A stretch of DNA of 64,000 nt from Thermococcus paralvinellae. Lineage in GTDB: Archaea > Methanobacteriota_B > Thermococci > Thermococcales > Thermococcaceae. The notes beneath the pieces are model-generated. The model did not search any database and was not told the origin of the DNA. It saw only the letters and a list, made by a program, of their open reading frames with translations. Both the position numbers and the translations under genes were made by a program. Positions 42,248 to 49,512 of this stretch are shown here, in pieces. Each line of letters starts with the position of its first letter. Position 1 is the first letter of the stretch. The stretch is taken from assembly GCF_000517445.1 (NCBI RefSeq), contig NZ_CP006965.1, positions 620,001 through 684,000 of the forward strand, read 5' to 3'.

Positions 42248-42817
42248 ATGGAGTTTGATGAAAAAGAGTTTGAAAAGGAAATGAAGAAGAAAATCCTTGA
42301 AAGACTTGAAGCAGAAGTAGAACCAAAAAAGATAATGGAAGAGATGATAAGAGAGCTCACACAACAGCTCAAAGAGGCAAAGAGCGAAGATGACTTAGAG
42401 GTTATAGAAAAGAAAATTGAAATGCTTAAAGACATGCTAAAGGGCTACGAAAAAGTTGAAGGGGACAAAGATATCCAAGAGCTCAAAGAGGTTATGAGCG
42501 TTCTTTCAGAAAGCTTGCCAAAGATAATGGACTCAATATTTGGTCCAATCAAGGAACTCATAAACGAGGCATATGACCCAGATAAAGCTGAAAAATTCGG
42601 TAAAAATGTTGCTAACTTTTACAAAGAGCTTGTTGCAGCAGGAATGGATCCGGATAAAGCATTTGAACTTACGAAAGAGTACATGGAGAGTATGAACATT
42701 GTGAAAACATTAATAGCTGCATTCATGAAAGAAAAAATGGGCAAAATAAAAGATTTCGAAGAGTTGAAAAAGCTCGGGAAGAAGAAATTGAAGGAGGACT
42801 TTGAGGAGGAGCTGTGA
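42248..42817 (+). CDS. Charged helical protein of unknown function
   Basis: This 189-aa protein is almost wholly lysine/glutamate-rich helix, with coiled-coil character in residues 1-75. A GMDPDKAFELTKEYMESMN motif lies near 128-146. No family recognised, no membrane segment, no cysteine. ATG at 42248 follows GAGGTGAT. It lies 20 bases after the winged-helix gene and shares a base with the next start (TGATG), so the three are one operon. Confidence 0.6.
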   Translation: MEFDEKEFEKEMKKKILERLEAEVEPKKIMEEMIRELTQQLKEAKSEDDLEVIEKKIEMLKDMLKGYEKVEGDKDIQELKEVMSVLSESLPKIMDSIFGPIKELINEAYDPDKAEKFGKNVANFYKELVAAGMDPDKAFELTKEYMESMNIVKTLIAAFMKEKMGKIKDFEELKKLGKKKLKEDFEEEL

Positions 42818-43053
42818 TGGTTCTTTCCTTTTTCCGGCTTTTGTTTTTGATTCCAAAGTTTTTGTGGAATTTGGCTGGAATTAAGAGGACAATACGTAGA
42901 AGCAAACGAAAATTTAAGAGAGCACTAGTTAGGAATGGCATCCCTAATGAGCTGGCTGAAGAGCTTGCAAATGAGTATGCTCTGGTGGATGAAATTATTT
43001 CGCTAAAAACTCTAGCCAAATTTTCAAAATATTCAAGCTTTAAGAGAGCTTAG
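42817..43053 (+). CDS. Small basic protein of unknown function
   Basis: This 78-aa protein has a hydrophobic N-terminus (VLSFFRLLFLIPKFLWNLAG) that could anchor in the membrane, an arginine/lysine-rich middle (KRTIRRSKRKFKRALVRNG), and a helical C-terminus (NELAEELANEYALVDEI). Its partner upstream is acidic and helical; the charge complementarity suggests an interacting pair. GGAGGA lies six bases before the ATG. It converges on the GTPase gene with a four-base overlap. Confidence 0.6.
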   Translation: MVLSFFRLLFLIPKFLWNLAGIKRTIRRSKRKFKRALVRNGIPNELAEELANEYALVDEIISLKTLAKFSKYSSFKRA

Positions 43054-43616
43054 CTTTTCTTTGCGTATTGAGCATAATACACGAGTGCCTTCAGTAGATC
43101 GTTAAATCCCTCATATGTAACTAAAGACAGAAGTATAGGTTCCTGTTCTAGGCGCTTTTTCACGATTTGTCTAAGCTCTTCTACTTTCTCTTTTGAGACT
43201 AAGTCAATTTTATTAATGACAACAATTATCGGTTTCTCATACCTGAATTTAAGCAAGTGATGAAGTTTTTCCATTCCCCTGTGTAGACCATATTGGGCGT
43301 CAATCATGTGAATAACGATGTCAGCTGACGTTATTTCATTTAAAATTTCTTTGAACTTTTCTTCGCTTAGGACTTTACCTCTAAACTCATATTGTGGATC
43401 AAAAAGGCCTGCCGTATCAATTAGCACGAATTCATCAGCCCCTCCGAAAGGATTTTTCATGCTCTTCGGAATCTTAACCTTTCCAAATGTCCTCCTTATT
43501 ATACCCTTTGTGGTTCCTGGAATCTCAGCAGTCTCAGAAACCTTCTTTCCCAGAAGAGCATTCATGAGCGTGGATTTGCCAACATTTTCAGCTCCGATGA
43601 TCGCAACCTTTATCAT
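43050..43616 (-). CDS. Era/Der-like GTPase
   Basis: This 188-aa stand-alone G domain has G1 GAENVGKST near residues 7-15, G2 threonine in PGTTKG, G3 DTAGL, and G4 NKIDL near 131-135, plus an SLVTYEG segment in the G5 region. It lacks the KH domain of Era and the second G domain of Der, so it is a minimal TRAFAC-class GTPase, perhaps in ribosome assembly. ATG at 43616 follows GGTGA. Confidence 0.8.
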   Translation of the reverse strand: MIKVAIIGAENVGKSTLMNALLGKKVSETAEIPGTTKGIIRRTFGKVKIPKSMKNPFGGADEFVLIDTAGLFDPQYEFRGKVLSEEKFKEILNEITSADIVIHMIDAQYGLHRGMEKLHHLLKFRYEKPIIVVINKIDLVSKEKVEELRQIVKKRLEQEPILLSLVTYEGFNDLLKALVYYAQYAKKS

Positions 43617-43673
43617 CTCTTTCACCAATAATTATATCACCAAGAGGGTAATATAAGTGTAAAGGTGGTTGGG

Positions 43674-43988
43674 ATGCCAAAAAGAGTAAAGTTTGGTCAT
43701 CACTACTATTACATTGTTCTCCCCGATGATTTAAAGGATAACAGGTTTCGTGGTAAAAATGTTGTCCTTGAGGGAGTTATAGAGGATAAACCCATAATAG
43801 AGTTCCTTCCCATGGAGCTCCCAAGCTATAGGACAATCTTTCGGATAAACGGATTAAAAATTGAGTTCTCTGGAACACCATATATTGGGATAGGAGACCA
43901 AGTAAAGGTCTATGGCAGATTTGTTGGTGATGGCATAATAGCGAGAGCTATAGAAACCGAAAAGGCATTGTATATCTCGGAGGAGTAA
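43674..43988 (+). CDS. Conserved protein, probable OB fold
   Basis: This 104-aa all-beta protein has the pattern VVLEGVIEDKP...FRINGLKIEFSGTPYIGIGDQVKVYGRFVGDGIIARAIETEKALYI, which reads like an OB-fold barrel; nucleic-acid binding is possible. ATG at 43674 follows GGTGG. It lies two bases before the HD-domain gene, so they share a transcript. Confidence 0.6.
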   Translation: MPKRVKFGHHYYYIVLPDDLKDNRFRGKNVVLEGVIEDKPIIEFLPMELPSYRTIFRINGLKIEFSGTPYIGIGDQVKVYGRFVGDGIIARAIETEKALYISEE

Positions 43989-43990
43989 CT

Positions 43991-44539
43991 ATGATCAGAC
44001 TTTTTCTCGAGGTGGGTAGGCTTAAAAGGCTGCCGAGAATGGGTTGGTTGCTTAGGGGAGTTTCAAATCCAGAGAGCGTGGCCGACCACAGCTTTAGGGT
44101 TGCATTTATTACCCTTCTGTTAGCTGATGAGCTCAGGAGGAAGGGCGTTAATATTGATGTTGAAAAAGCTCTAAAAATTGCCCTTCTCCATGACTTAGGG
44201 GAATCAAAGATAACAGATCTCCCATTAGATGCCCAGAGGTACATAGACAAGAAAAAAGCTGAAAAAAAGGCTGTTATGGATCTTTTACTTGAGGTTGAGG
44301 ACAGAGGATTAGAGTATTTCAAGCTCTTTGAAGAATATGAAGAAGAAAGTAGCTTGGAGGGAAGATTGGTTAAGTTCGCAGACAAACTCGAGATGGTTCT
44401 TCAGGCGTATGAATATGAGAAAGCTGGTTTTAGAAGTCTGGAAGAATTTTGGTCCGCTCTAGAATATTTAAAGAAAAGCGAATTTTACAAGTACTTTCAA
44501 GAGATTATTGATGAAATTGAAAAGCTTAAGAAAAGTTAA
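43991..44539 (+). CDS. HD-domain hydrolase (YfbR/HDDC2 type)
   Basis: This 182-aa protein shows the metal-binding histidines and aspartates of the HD superfamily: ESVADHSFRVA (H33), ALLHDLGESKITDLP (H67, D68) and KFADKLEM (aspartate near 128). The pattern matches 5'-deoxynucleotidases of the YfbR/HDDC2 group, which dephosphorylate dNMPs. It may act in nucleotide pool control. It is cotranscribed with the OB-like gene upstream. Confidence 0.82.
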   Translation: MIRLFLEVGRLKRLPRMGWLLRGVSNPESVADHSFRVAFITLLLADELRRKGVNIDVEKALKIALLHDLGESKITDLPLDAQRYIDKKKAEKKAVMDLLLEVEDRGLEYFKLFEEYEEESSLEGRLVKFADKLEMVLQAYEYEKAGFRSLEEFWSALEYLKKSEFYKYFQEIIDEIEKLKKS

Positions 44540-44572
44540 TTACCTCTAATGCAGAATTTTTTCGGTGATTTT

Positions 44573-45445
44573 ATGGGAGTGAGAAAGTTAGGTGAAGACT
44601 TATATCTCTACCCCGGGAGTCCTTCAACCTTGATAAAGCTCCATGAGGGAAAAGCTGTTCTTGTTGATGTTGGACACGGGAGTGGAAGACATAAAGACCT
44701 ACTGAGAGAAGTTAGAAAGCTCGGGAGTGAGGTTAAAGCTCTTTTGGCAACTCATGGACATGCTGATCATATAAGTGTAGCTGCAAAGATTGATACACCC
44801 ATTTTCATGCATCGTTTTGAGTTTTCGATTGCTGAGAGTCCCCTCAACAGGGAACTTTTGACCTTTGGCTCAAAAGCCCCTGAAGGATTCTTAGTGTTTC
44901 AGTTTCCTCATGAAGTTAAAGTTCATGCTGTTTTTGAGTGGAACGATGAACTTTTTGGACTAAAAGCGGTAAAGCTCAATGGACACTCGCCGGGAATGAC
45001 TGGATTTATGGATGAGGAAAGCACTGTTATATATGCAGGGGACAGCTTCTTTGGGGAAAGAATAATTCAAGCTGTTGGAGTTCCCTATTTAGTTGATGTC
45101 GAATTATTTAAAGCTTCAATTATGCAATTACATAATTATGCAATTGAAGGGTTTCTGCTGGTGCCATCTCATGGAAAGATCGTCAAAGGAGAAGAAGCAG
45201 AGAAGCTGCTTGAATTTAATCTCCAGAGAGTTGAAGAAGCTGAGAAGAAAATTCTAGAGTTGTTAGAGCAGCCAATGAGCATAAGCGAGCTGAGCTATCA
45301 TTTAGCCAAAGCATTCGGAGCAAACGTAACACCTCAAACATTGGCTTTAAACCAGGTTCCAATAAGGGCATTTATAGCGGAGCTTTATAATAGAGGGATG
45401 ATTGAAGCTGTCATTGAGAAAGATTTGAAGTGGAAAGTTAAGTAG
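44573..45445 (+). CDS. Metallo-beta-lactamase-fold hydrolase
   Basis: This 290-aa MBL-fold protein has the zinc motif THGHADHIS (H61, H63, D65, H66), then NGHSPGMTGF near 142, AGDSFFGE near 163, and VPSHG near 207. The C-terminal 75 residues form a helical, winged-helix-like extension (SISELSYHLAKAFG). Substrate unknown. ATG at 44573 follows CGGTGATT. It is followed nine bases later by the TrmO-like gene. Confidence 0.82.
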   Translation: MGVRKLGEDLYLYPGSPSTLIKLHEGKAVLVDVGHGSGRHKDLLREVRKLGSEVKALLATHGHADHISVAAKIDTPIFMHRFEFSIAESPLNRELLTFGSKAPEGFLVFQFPHEVKVHAVFEWNDELFGLKAVKLNGHSPGMTGFMDEESTVIYAGDSFFGERIIQAVGVPYLVDVELFKASIMQLHNYAIEGFLLVPSHGKIVKGEEAEKLLEFNLQRVEEAEKKILELLEQPMSISELSYHLAKAFGANVTPQTLALNQVPIRAFIAELYNRGMIEAVIEKDLKWKVK

Positions 45446-45454
45446 GGTGAGAGC

Positions 45455-46099
45455 ATGGAGAAGTTTAAAATCACACCTGTTGGAATTGTTAGAAAGAGCG
45501 ACAGGGAGGTTATACTGGAGATTTTCCCTGAGTTTAAGGATGCGATTGATGGCTTACATGAGGGAGATTGGATTAAGCTTATTCTCTGGTTTCATAAGAA
45601 CGACACACCAGAAAAGAGACGAGTATTGAAAGTTCACCCGTACAACAATCCACAAAACCCGTTAACTGGAGTTTTTGCTACTCGCTCTCCGGTAAGACCT
45701 AATCCTTTAGCCACCTATACAGTTCAAATCCACCACATTGATGAGAATAAACTTTACATTGATTGGATTGATGCCGATGATGAAACACCAATAGCAGATA
45801 TCAAAATCCTTGTTGAACGCTTGGACTGTCCAACAGGGAGAGAAGTCGAGGGTTGGGAGCTCGATATTAGAAGTGCTCGGCAAATAGGTGGGCTCAGTTT
45901 AATCCCAAGGATAAGCGAGCATCTCGATGAGCTTGAGGAAGTTTCTCCAGAGGAATATATTGCCCTCATTGTGGAGTTAGGAACAAAAACAACGTATCTT
46001 ACAGCTAGAGAGCTCATAGAACTTATAAAAGCACTTGAGGAAGTTTATGAAAAGCTGCCTGTGGAGATAAAGGATAAACTGAAATCTCATAGCTCATGA
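45455..46099 (+). CDS. TrmO/TsaA-like SAM-dependent methyltransferase
   Basis: This 214-aa protein has an N-terminal beta-barrel domain (residues 1-145) with TPVGIVRK, the FATRSPVRPNPLATYTVQI signature and IDWIDADDETPIADIKI, the fold of TrmO, which methylates t6A37 in tRNA. The C-terminal 60 residues are an extra helical segment. Its 3' end overlaps the convergent Cas4-like gene by 13 bases. Confidence 0.82.
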   Translation: MEKFKITPVGIVRKSDREVILEIFPEFKDAIDGLHEGDWIKLILWFHKNDTPEKRRVLKVHPYNNPQNPLTGVFATRSPVRPNPLATYTVQIHHIDENKLYIDWIDADDETPIADIKILVERLDCPTGREVEGWELDIRSARQIGGLSLIPRISEHLDELEEVSPEEYIALIVELGTKTTYLTARELIELIKALEEVYEKLPVEIKDKLKSHSS

Positions 46100-46713
46100 C
46101 CATTATCTCCATAGCAGATGTAATAATAGGGACAGAATTTGCAGAGGTAATTATGCCATCCTCTCGGCGGCTTATCTTTTTCATAATGCTTTTTCACCAT
46201 GTAGAACTGCTTTACGGTCTCCTTAAACAGCTTCTCGTCATAGGGAATTTCAAAAGCTTTGAAGTTTTTTCCTTTGACTATTGGGAAGTTTGAGAAGTCT
46301 ATCCATTTAAGAACTCTATGAGGATTCTCATCAAGTTTCACATAGTATAGGTAACCGTATTCGCTTTCCGCCCATCTTAGATAGATGTTTAGCTGAGCAA
46401 GATGATATTCATAGGGTAACCTTGGAAGAGAAGTTTTGCCCTTTATCTCGATGGGGAAGTCTCGATAGGCATCAATTCTTCCATGGATTTCAAAACCCAA
46501 ACGAGAAGAGCGGAGAATCATATGTTTCTCAAGCTCAAAGCCAAACCTTTTGCTTAAAATTTCACCCAAAATATTGTGGGTTTTAACACCTTGATTTAGT
46601 CTAACTCTAACGAATTCGGGCCATTTCTCTTGATAGCCCTTAAGCCTGAAGTATATTCGTCGGGGACATGTTAAGGCTTCACTTGCATAGAACTCAAGCA
46701 GTTCATCGCTCAT
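46087..46713 (-). CDS. Cas4-like RecB-family nuclease (solo)
   Basis: This 208-aa protein carries a PD-(D/E)XK core with H46, D81 in HGRIDAY, and E89/K91 in IEIKGK, plus QLNIYL. Cysteines at 16 (TCPRR) and 191, 194 and 200 (CKFCPYYYIC) are the Fe-S set of Cas4. Cas4 trims DNA ends for CRISPR spacer capture, but no cas1/cas2 or array is in the window, so this is a solo Cas4-like protein that may act in repair or with a distant system. Confidence 0.82.
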   Translation of the reverse strand: MSDELLEFYASEALTCPRRIYFRLKGYQEKWPEFVRVRLNQGVKTHNILGEILSKRFGFELEKHMILRSSRLGFEIHGRIDAYRDFPIEIKGKTSLPRLPYEYHLAQLNIYLRWAESEYGYLYYVKLDENPHRVLKWIDFSNFPIVKGKNFKAFEIPYDEKLFKETVKQFYMVKKHYEKDKPPRGWHNYLCKFCPYYYICYGDNGHEL

Positions 46714-46742
46714 TGCTCTGCCTCCTAAGGAAAGTTAAAGTA

Positions 46743-46798
46743 GCGTCAGCTAATACCGACGTCATCACCACTCAGACTGGGCAAGGCCCATCATCCGC
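46743..46798 (-). ncRNA. C/D box sRNA downstream of a convergent gene pair
   Basis: On the minus strand the boxes are C ATGATGG (46788-46794, last base off consensus), 12-base guide (46776-46787), D' CTGA (46772-46775), three-base spacer, C' GTGATGA (46762-46768), 12-base guide (46750-46761), D CTGA (46746-46749). GCG before C pairs with CGC after D. This is a textbook archaeal 2'-O-methylation guide of about 56 bases, sitting alone in a gap between the Cas4-like gene and the gene at 46878. Confidence 0.85.
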
Positions 46799-46877
46799 TG
46801 AATAAAGTATTCAAAACATAAGCTTAAAATCTTTGGGGTAAGAGGAAAGAGCAGAAAAGCAAAGCAAAAATTAAAAA

Positions 46878-47228
46878 TCACGCTTTACTCTTTCTCAAAA
46901 CAGCAGAATTTCTCTTTATAGAATAGCTCAACCCATAGGCAGGCCAGAGTCCTGGAGGCATTGAGTAATGGTGCAGGTTCCTTAAAATTTTCTCTGCATC
47001 TTCTCTGCTTTTTGCGACTATCCTGAGTCTGTCCTTTGTTAGAATGACATCACCACGAGGCAACTTCAGAATAATCTTATCATTTTCAACTTCGGGCTTT
47101 GCCCTCATTAAAAGAGCCCTCAGATCTTCATAGGCATCTTCTGTGATTTTTTGCTCCAGAACTCCATCTTTTTTCTTCGATTTAAATATCTTCATGAGCC
47201 AAAAACTACTCGAGCCTTCTTCATCCAT
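46878..47228 (-). CDS. Conserved protein of unknown function
   Basis: I do not recognise this 116-aa protein. The basic N-terminus (KIFKSKKKDG) leads into an alternating strand/helix domain (DAYEDLRALLMRAKPEVENDKIILKLPRGDVILTKDRLRIVAKSREDAEKILRNL) and a basic tail. RNA binding is conceivable from composition. A TATA (GCTTATAAG) lies upstream on the minus strand; the ribosome site GGAGGT is 13 bases from the ATG, which is long. An in-frame ATG at 47195 is an alternative start. Confidence 0.55.
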   Translation of the reverse strand: MDEEGSSSFWLMKIFKSKKKDGVLEQKITEDAYEDLRALLMRAKPEVENDKIILKLPRGDVILTKDRLRIVAKSREDAEKILRNLHHYSMPPGLWPAYGLSYSIKRNSAVLRKSKA

Positions 47229-47379
47229 TGTTTAACTCTACCTCCGATAGGTTCTCAATATTCTTATAAGCTTCCTCTTTTTTAAGCTTTTTCAATCGCT
47301 TTTTGCCGAAACGACAAGTTACTACGAATGATTTATGATACCAAAGAGTTTTAAACATATCATAAGAAGCCTACATTTG

Positions 47380-48225
47380 ATGAAGAAGAGAAAGACCCAG
47401 CTCATAAAGCCCCGAATAAGGGAGATATTGAGCAAAAAGCTCCCTGAAGGGTTAGTTGATCTTCTCCCTAAGCACTGGGTTCAAATTGGAGATATTTTGA
47501 TTTTACCGCTTAGAGAAGAACTCTTGCCGTACAAATATGAGATAGCTAAAGTTTACGCTGAAGTTTTGGGGGTAAAGACTGTCCTAAGGAAGGGCTGGAT
47601 TTTGGGAGAATTTAGAGAGCCCCATTATGAGATTATTTATGGAAGTGATACGATAACAATTCACAAAGAGAATGGTATTCTCTACAAGCTTGATGTGGCG
47701 AGAATAATGTTCTCTCCAGCAAACGTTAAGGAAAGGGTTAGGATGTCTAGTATAGCAAAGCCTAATGAACTTGTTGTTGATATGTTTGCTGGAATTGGGC
47801 ACCTCTCGCTCCCAATAGCAAAGTACTGCAAAGCCAAGGTCATTGCAATTGAGAAAAATCCATATACATTCAAATTTTTAGTGGAGAACATTGAGCTTAA
47901 TAAAGTTCAGGACAGGATGACAGCTTATAACATTGATAATCGTGAATTCCCTGGAAAAAACATTGCAGACAGAATTCTTATGGGTTACGTGATTAAAACC
48001 CACGAATTTATTCCAAAAGCTTTGGAGATCGCAAAAGATGAGGCAGTAATCCACTATCACAACACTGTTCCTGAAAAATTGATGCCCGAAGAGCCTTTTG
48101 CAACATTTGAAAAGATAGCAAGGCAACATGGTTATGAAGCTGAGCTTTTGGAGAGCAAAATAATCAAACGCTATGCTCCTGGAGTTTGGCACGTTGTTTT
48201 AGATGTGAGAGTGTATAAGAAGTGA
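47380..48225 (+). CDS. taw2: tRNA 4-demethylwyosine alpha-amino-alpha-carboxypropyltransferase Taw2
   Basis: This 281-aa protein aligns from IKPRIREILSKKLPEGL to the C-terminal KRYAPGVWHVVLD with Pyrococcus TYW2, as I recall that sequence. It transfers the 3-amino-3-carboxypropyl group of SAM to imG-14 in tRNA-Phe during wyosine synthesis. The Rossmann motif VVDMFAGIGHLSLP and the following IAIEKNPYTF are intact. I chose ATG 47380 because TTTTAAAC at 47349-47356 predicts transcription from there (leaderless) and the homolog begins at this point; an ATG at 47335 is upstream of that TATA. Confidence 0.88.
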   Translation: MKKRKTQLIKPRIREILSKKLPEGLVDLLPKHWVQIGDILILPLREELLPYKYEIAKVYAEVLGVKTVLRKGWILGEFREPHYEIIYGSDTITIHKENGILYKLDVARIMFSPANVKERVRMSSIAKPNELVVDMFAGIGHLSLPIAKYCKAKVIAIEKNPYTFKFLVENIELNKVQDRMTAYNIDNREFPGKNIADRILMGYVIKTHEFIPKALEIAKDEAVIHYHNTVPEKLMPEEPFATFEKIARQHGYEAELLESKIIKRYAPGVWHVVLDVRVYKK

Positions 48226-48261
48226 AAGCGTTTTGTATAACTGTAATTATATGTTCAAATT

Positions 48262-49074
48262 TTATTTTTTAAGAAACTTAATCTTCAAAACATCTCCAAC
48301 CTCAAATTCTCCTCCAATTAGCTTTATCTTTTCTTGGTTGCAGTAAATCCCTATACCTTTCACTTTCTGCTCATTTGCAAATATTTGGAAATCTACTCCG
48401 AACAAACTGACATCATTGAGAAGCCCTTGAACTGTTGGAACCTTTATCCCAAAAAGCTCAACTTCTCTTAATTTGCCAAAAACCGCTCCATAGTGATAGT
48501 GAGGCAAGCCACCTTCAACAGGAGATCTATTGAAAGTCGAGGGTGTCAAATTTTTCTCTCCCCTCTTTAGAGGCTTCAGCCAGTAGTAATGTTCAGTTTT
48601 CTCGACTACTTCAAACTCGTTTCCTCTAGTTGTGGGTACGAGTTTTAGAATTTTTGGATGAATTAAAAAGCCTCCCCTTGCCCGGTATCTATCTTTGCAA
48701 TCTCTCAGCTCAAAGTGAGCATGCTTATCACTCCAGGGTCTAAAAAAGCCTGAAACAACTAATTCGCCAATTTCATCTCCCAAATAAATTTTCTCTTCAA
48801 GTTTGAGGCTTGGCTTAACATGAAGAACTTTTAGGCAGAACCCCTCAACTTGAAAAATCGTGAGGTAATCCTCCCTAATAGGAACGTATTGTGGAGTCCT
48901 AACTTTCCTAATTTCCAGAACCTTTCCTTCTTCAAATGGAAAAAGAGCTTTCCCCGAAAAATAAACATCAATTGCTGTTCCAAATTTATGAGCTGGATAG
49001 GGACTGTTGAAAAAACTGAACCATGCATCTTTTGGAATCTCAAAATTCAATTCATTAATCTTTGCTATCCTCAT
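48262..49074 (-). CDS. M23 (LytM)-like metalloprotease-fold protein
   Basis: This 270-aa protein has H29 and D36 in AHKFGTAIDVYF, followed about 80 residues later by HAHFEL (H118, H120), reproducing the H-x(n)-D...HxH zinc set of M23 peptidases, with FPFEEGKVLEI in the position of the family's P-x-x-G-V strand. The C-terminal 140 residues are unassigned. M23 enzymes usually cut peptidoglycan peptides, which archaea lack, so the substrate is open. The start overlaps the small cysteine-rich gene upstream by 20 bases. Confidence 0.62.
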   Translation of the reverse strand: MRIAKINELNFEIPKDAWFSFFNSPYPAHKFGTAIDVYFSGKALFPFEEGKVLEIRKVRTPQYVPIREDYLTIFQVEGFCLKVLHVKPSLKLEEKIYLGDEIGELVVSGFFRPWSDKHAHFELRDCKDRYRARGGFLIHPKILKLVPTTRGNEFEVVEKTEHYYWLKPLKRGEKNLTPSTFNRSPVEGGLPHYHYGAVFGKLREVELFGIKVPTVQGLLNDVSLFGVDFQIFANEQKVKGIGIYCNQEKIKLIGGEFEVGDVLKIKFLKK

Positions 49075-49225
49075 CTCTATTGCCCCATAATGGTTTCCAA
49101 TCGTCACAAATAGCGTTCATGTGGGTTGTTTTCATATGCTTTCTACATATTCCTTGGGTAAGAAAGTAAGAGTCAATTGGACCAAACCATTTGCAGTTTT
49201 TGCAGGCTTTTAACTTCTCGTCCAT
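49055..49225 (-). CDS. Small cysteine/histidine-rich protein
   Basis: This 56-aa protein has CKNCKWFGP near residues 8-16 and GICRKHMKTTHMNAICDDW near 26-44, so four cysteines and two histidines could bind zinc or an Fe-S cluster. ATG at 49225 follows GGTGGC, which also encodes the terminal glycines of the MoaD/ThiS-like protein upstream; a GTG at 49237 is possible. It overlaps the M23-like gene downstream, so the three are coexpressed. Confidence 0.65.
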   Translation of the reverse strand: MDEKLKACKNCKWFGPIDSYFLTQGICRKHMKTTHMNAICDDWKPLWGNRDEDSKD

Positions 49226-49226
49226 T

Positions 49227-49457
49227 TCAGCCACCACTCAACACTGGCATTACCTTTATTTCATCACTGTCGTGAACTATAGCATCTCCTCTTGCAACCT
49301 TTCCATTTACGAAAATTATCTTGTCGTGAAGCTTGTCATATCCTCTGATTACTTCCCTCAGAATTTCATCAACTGTTTTTGGCTCCTCAATTTTTATATT
49401 GACTTCCTTTGCACCAGCCAAGTGTGCCATAGCCCCCATAAGCCTAATTTTTACCAT
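49227..49457 (-). CDS. MoaD/ThiS-family ubiquitin-like sulfur carrier
   Basis: This 76-aa beta-grasp protein ends in GG (VMPVLSGG), the tail that is adenylated and thiocarboxylated. FVNGKVARGDAIVHDSDEIKVMP is the typical C-terminal half of MoaD/ThiS/SAMP. It lies directly downstream of the tungsten enzyme FOR, so a role in tungstopterin dithiolene synthesis is plausible, but a ubiquitin-like modifier is also possible. ATG at 49457 follows AGGTGAT. Confidence 0.85.
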   Translation of the reverse strand: MVKIRLMGAMAHLAGAKEVNIKIEEPKTVDEILREVIRGYDKLHDKIIFVNGKVARGDAIVHDSDEIKVMPVLSGG

Positions 49458-49512
49458 AAGCATCACCTGAAAGAGAAGTTGTAAAGAAAATTTAAAAGGA
49501 TTTAGAAAAGGC

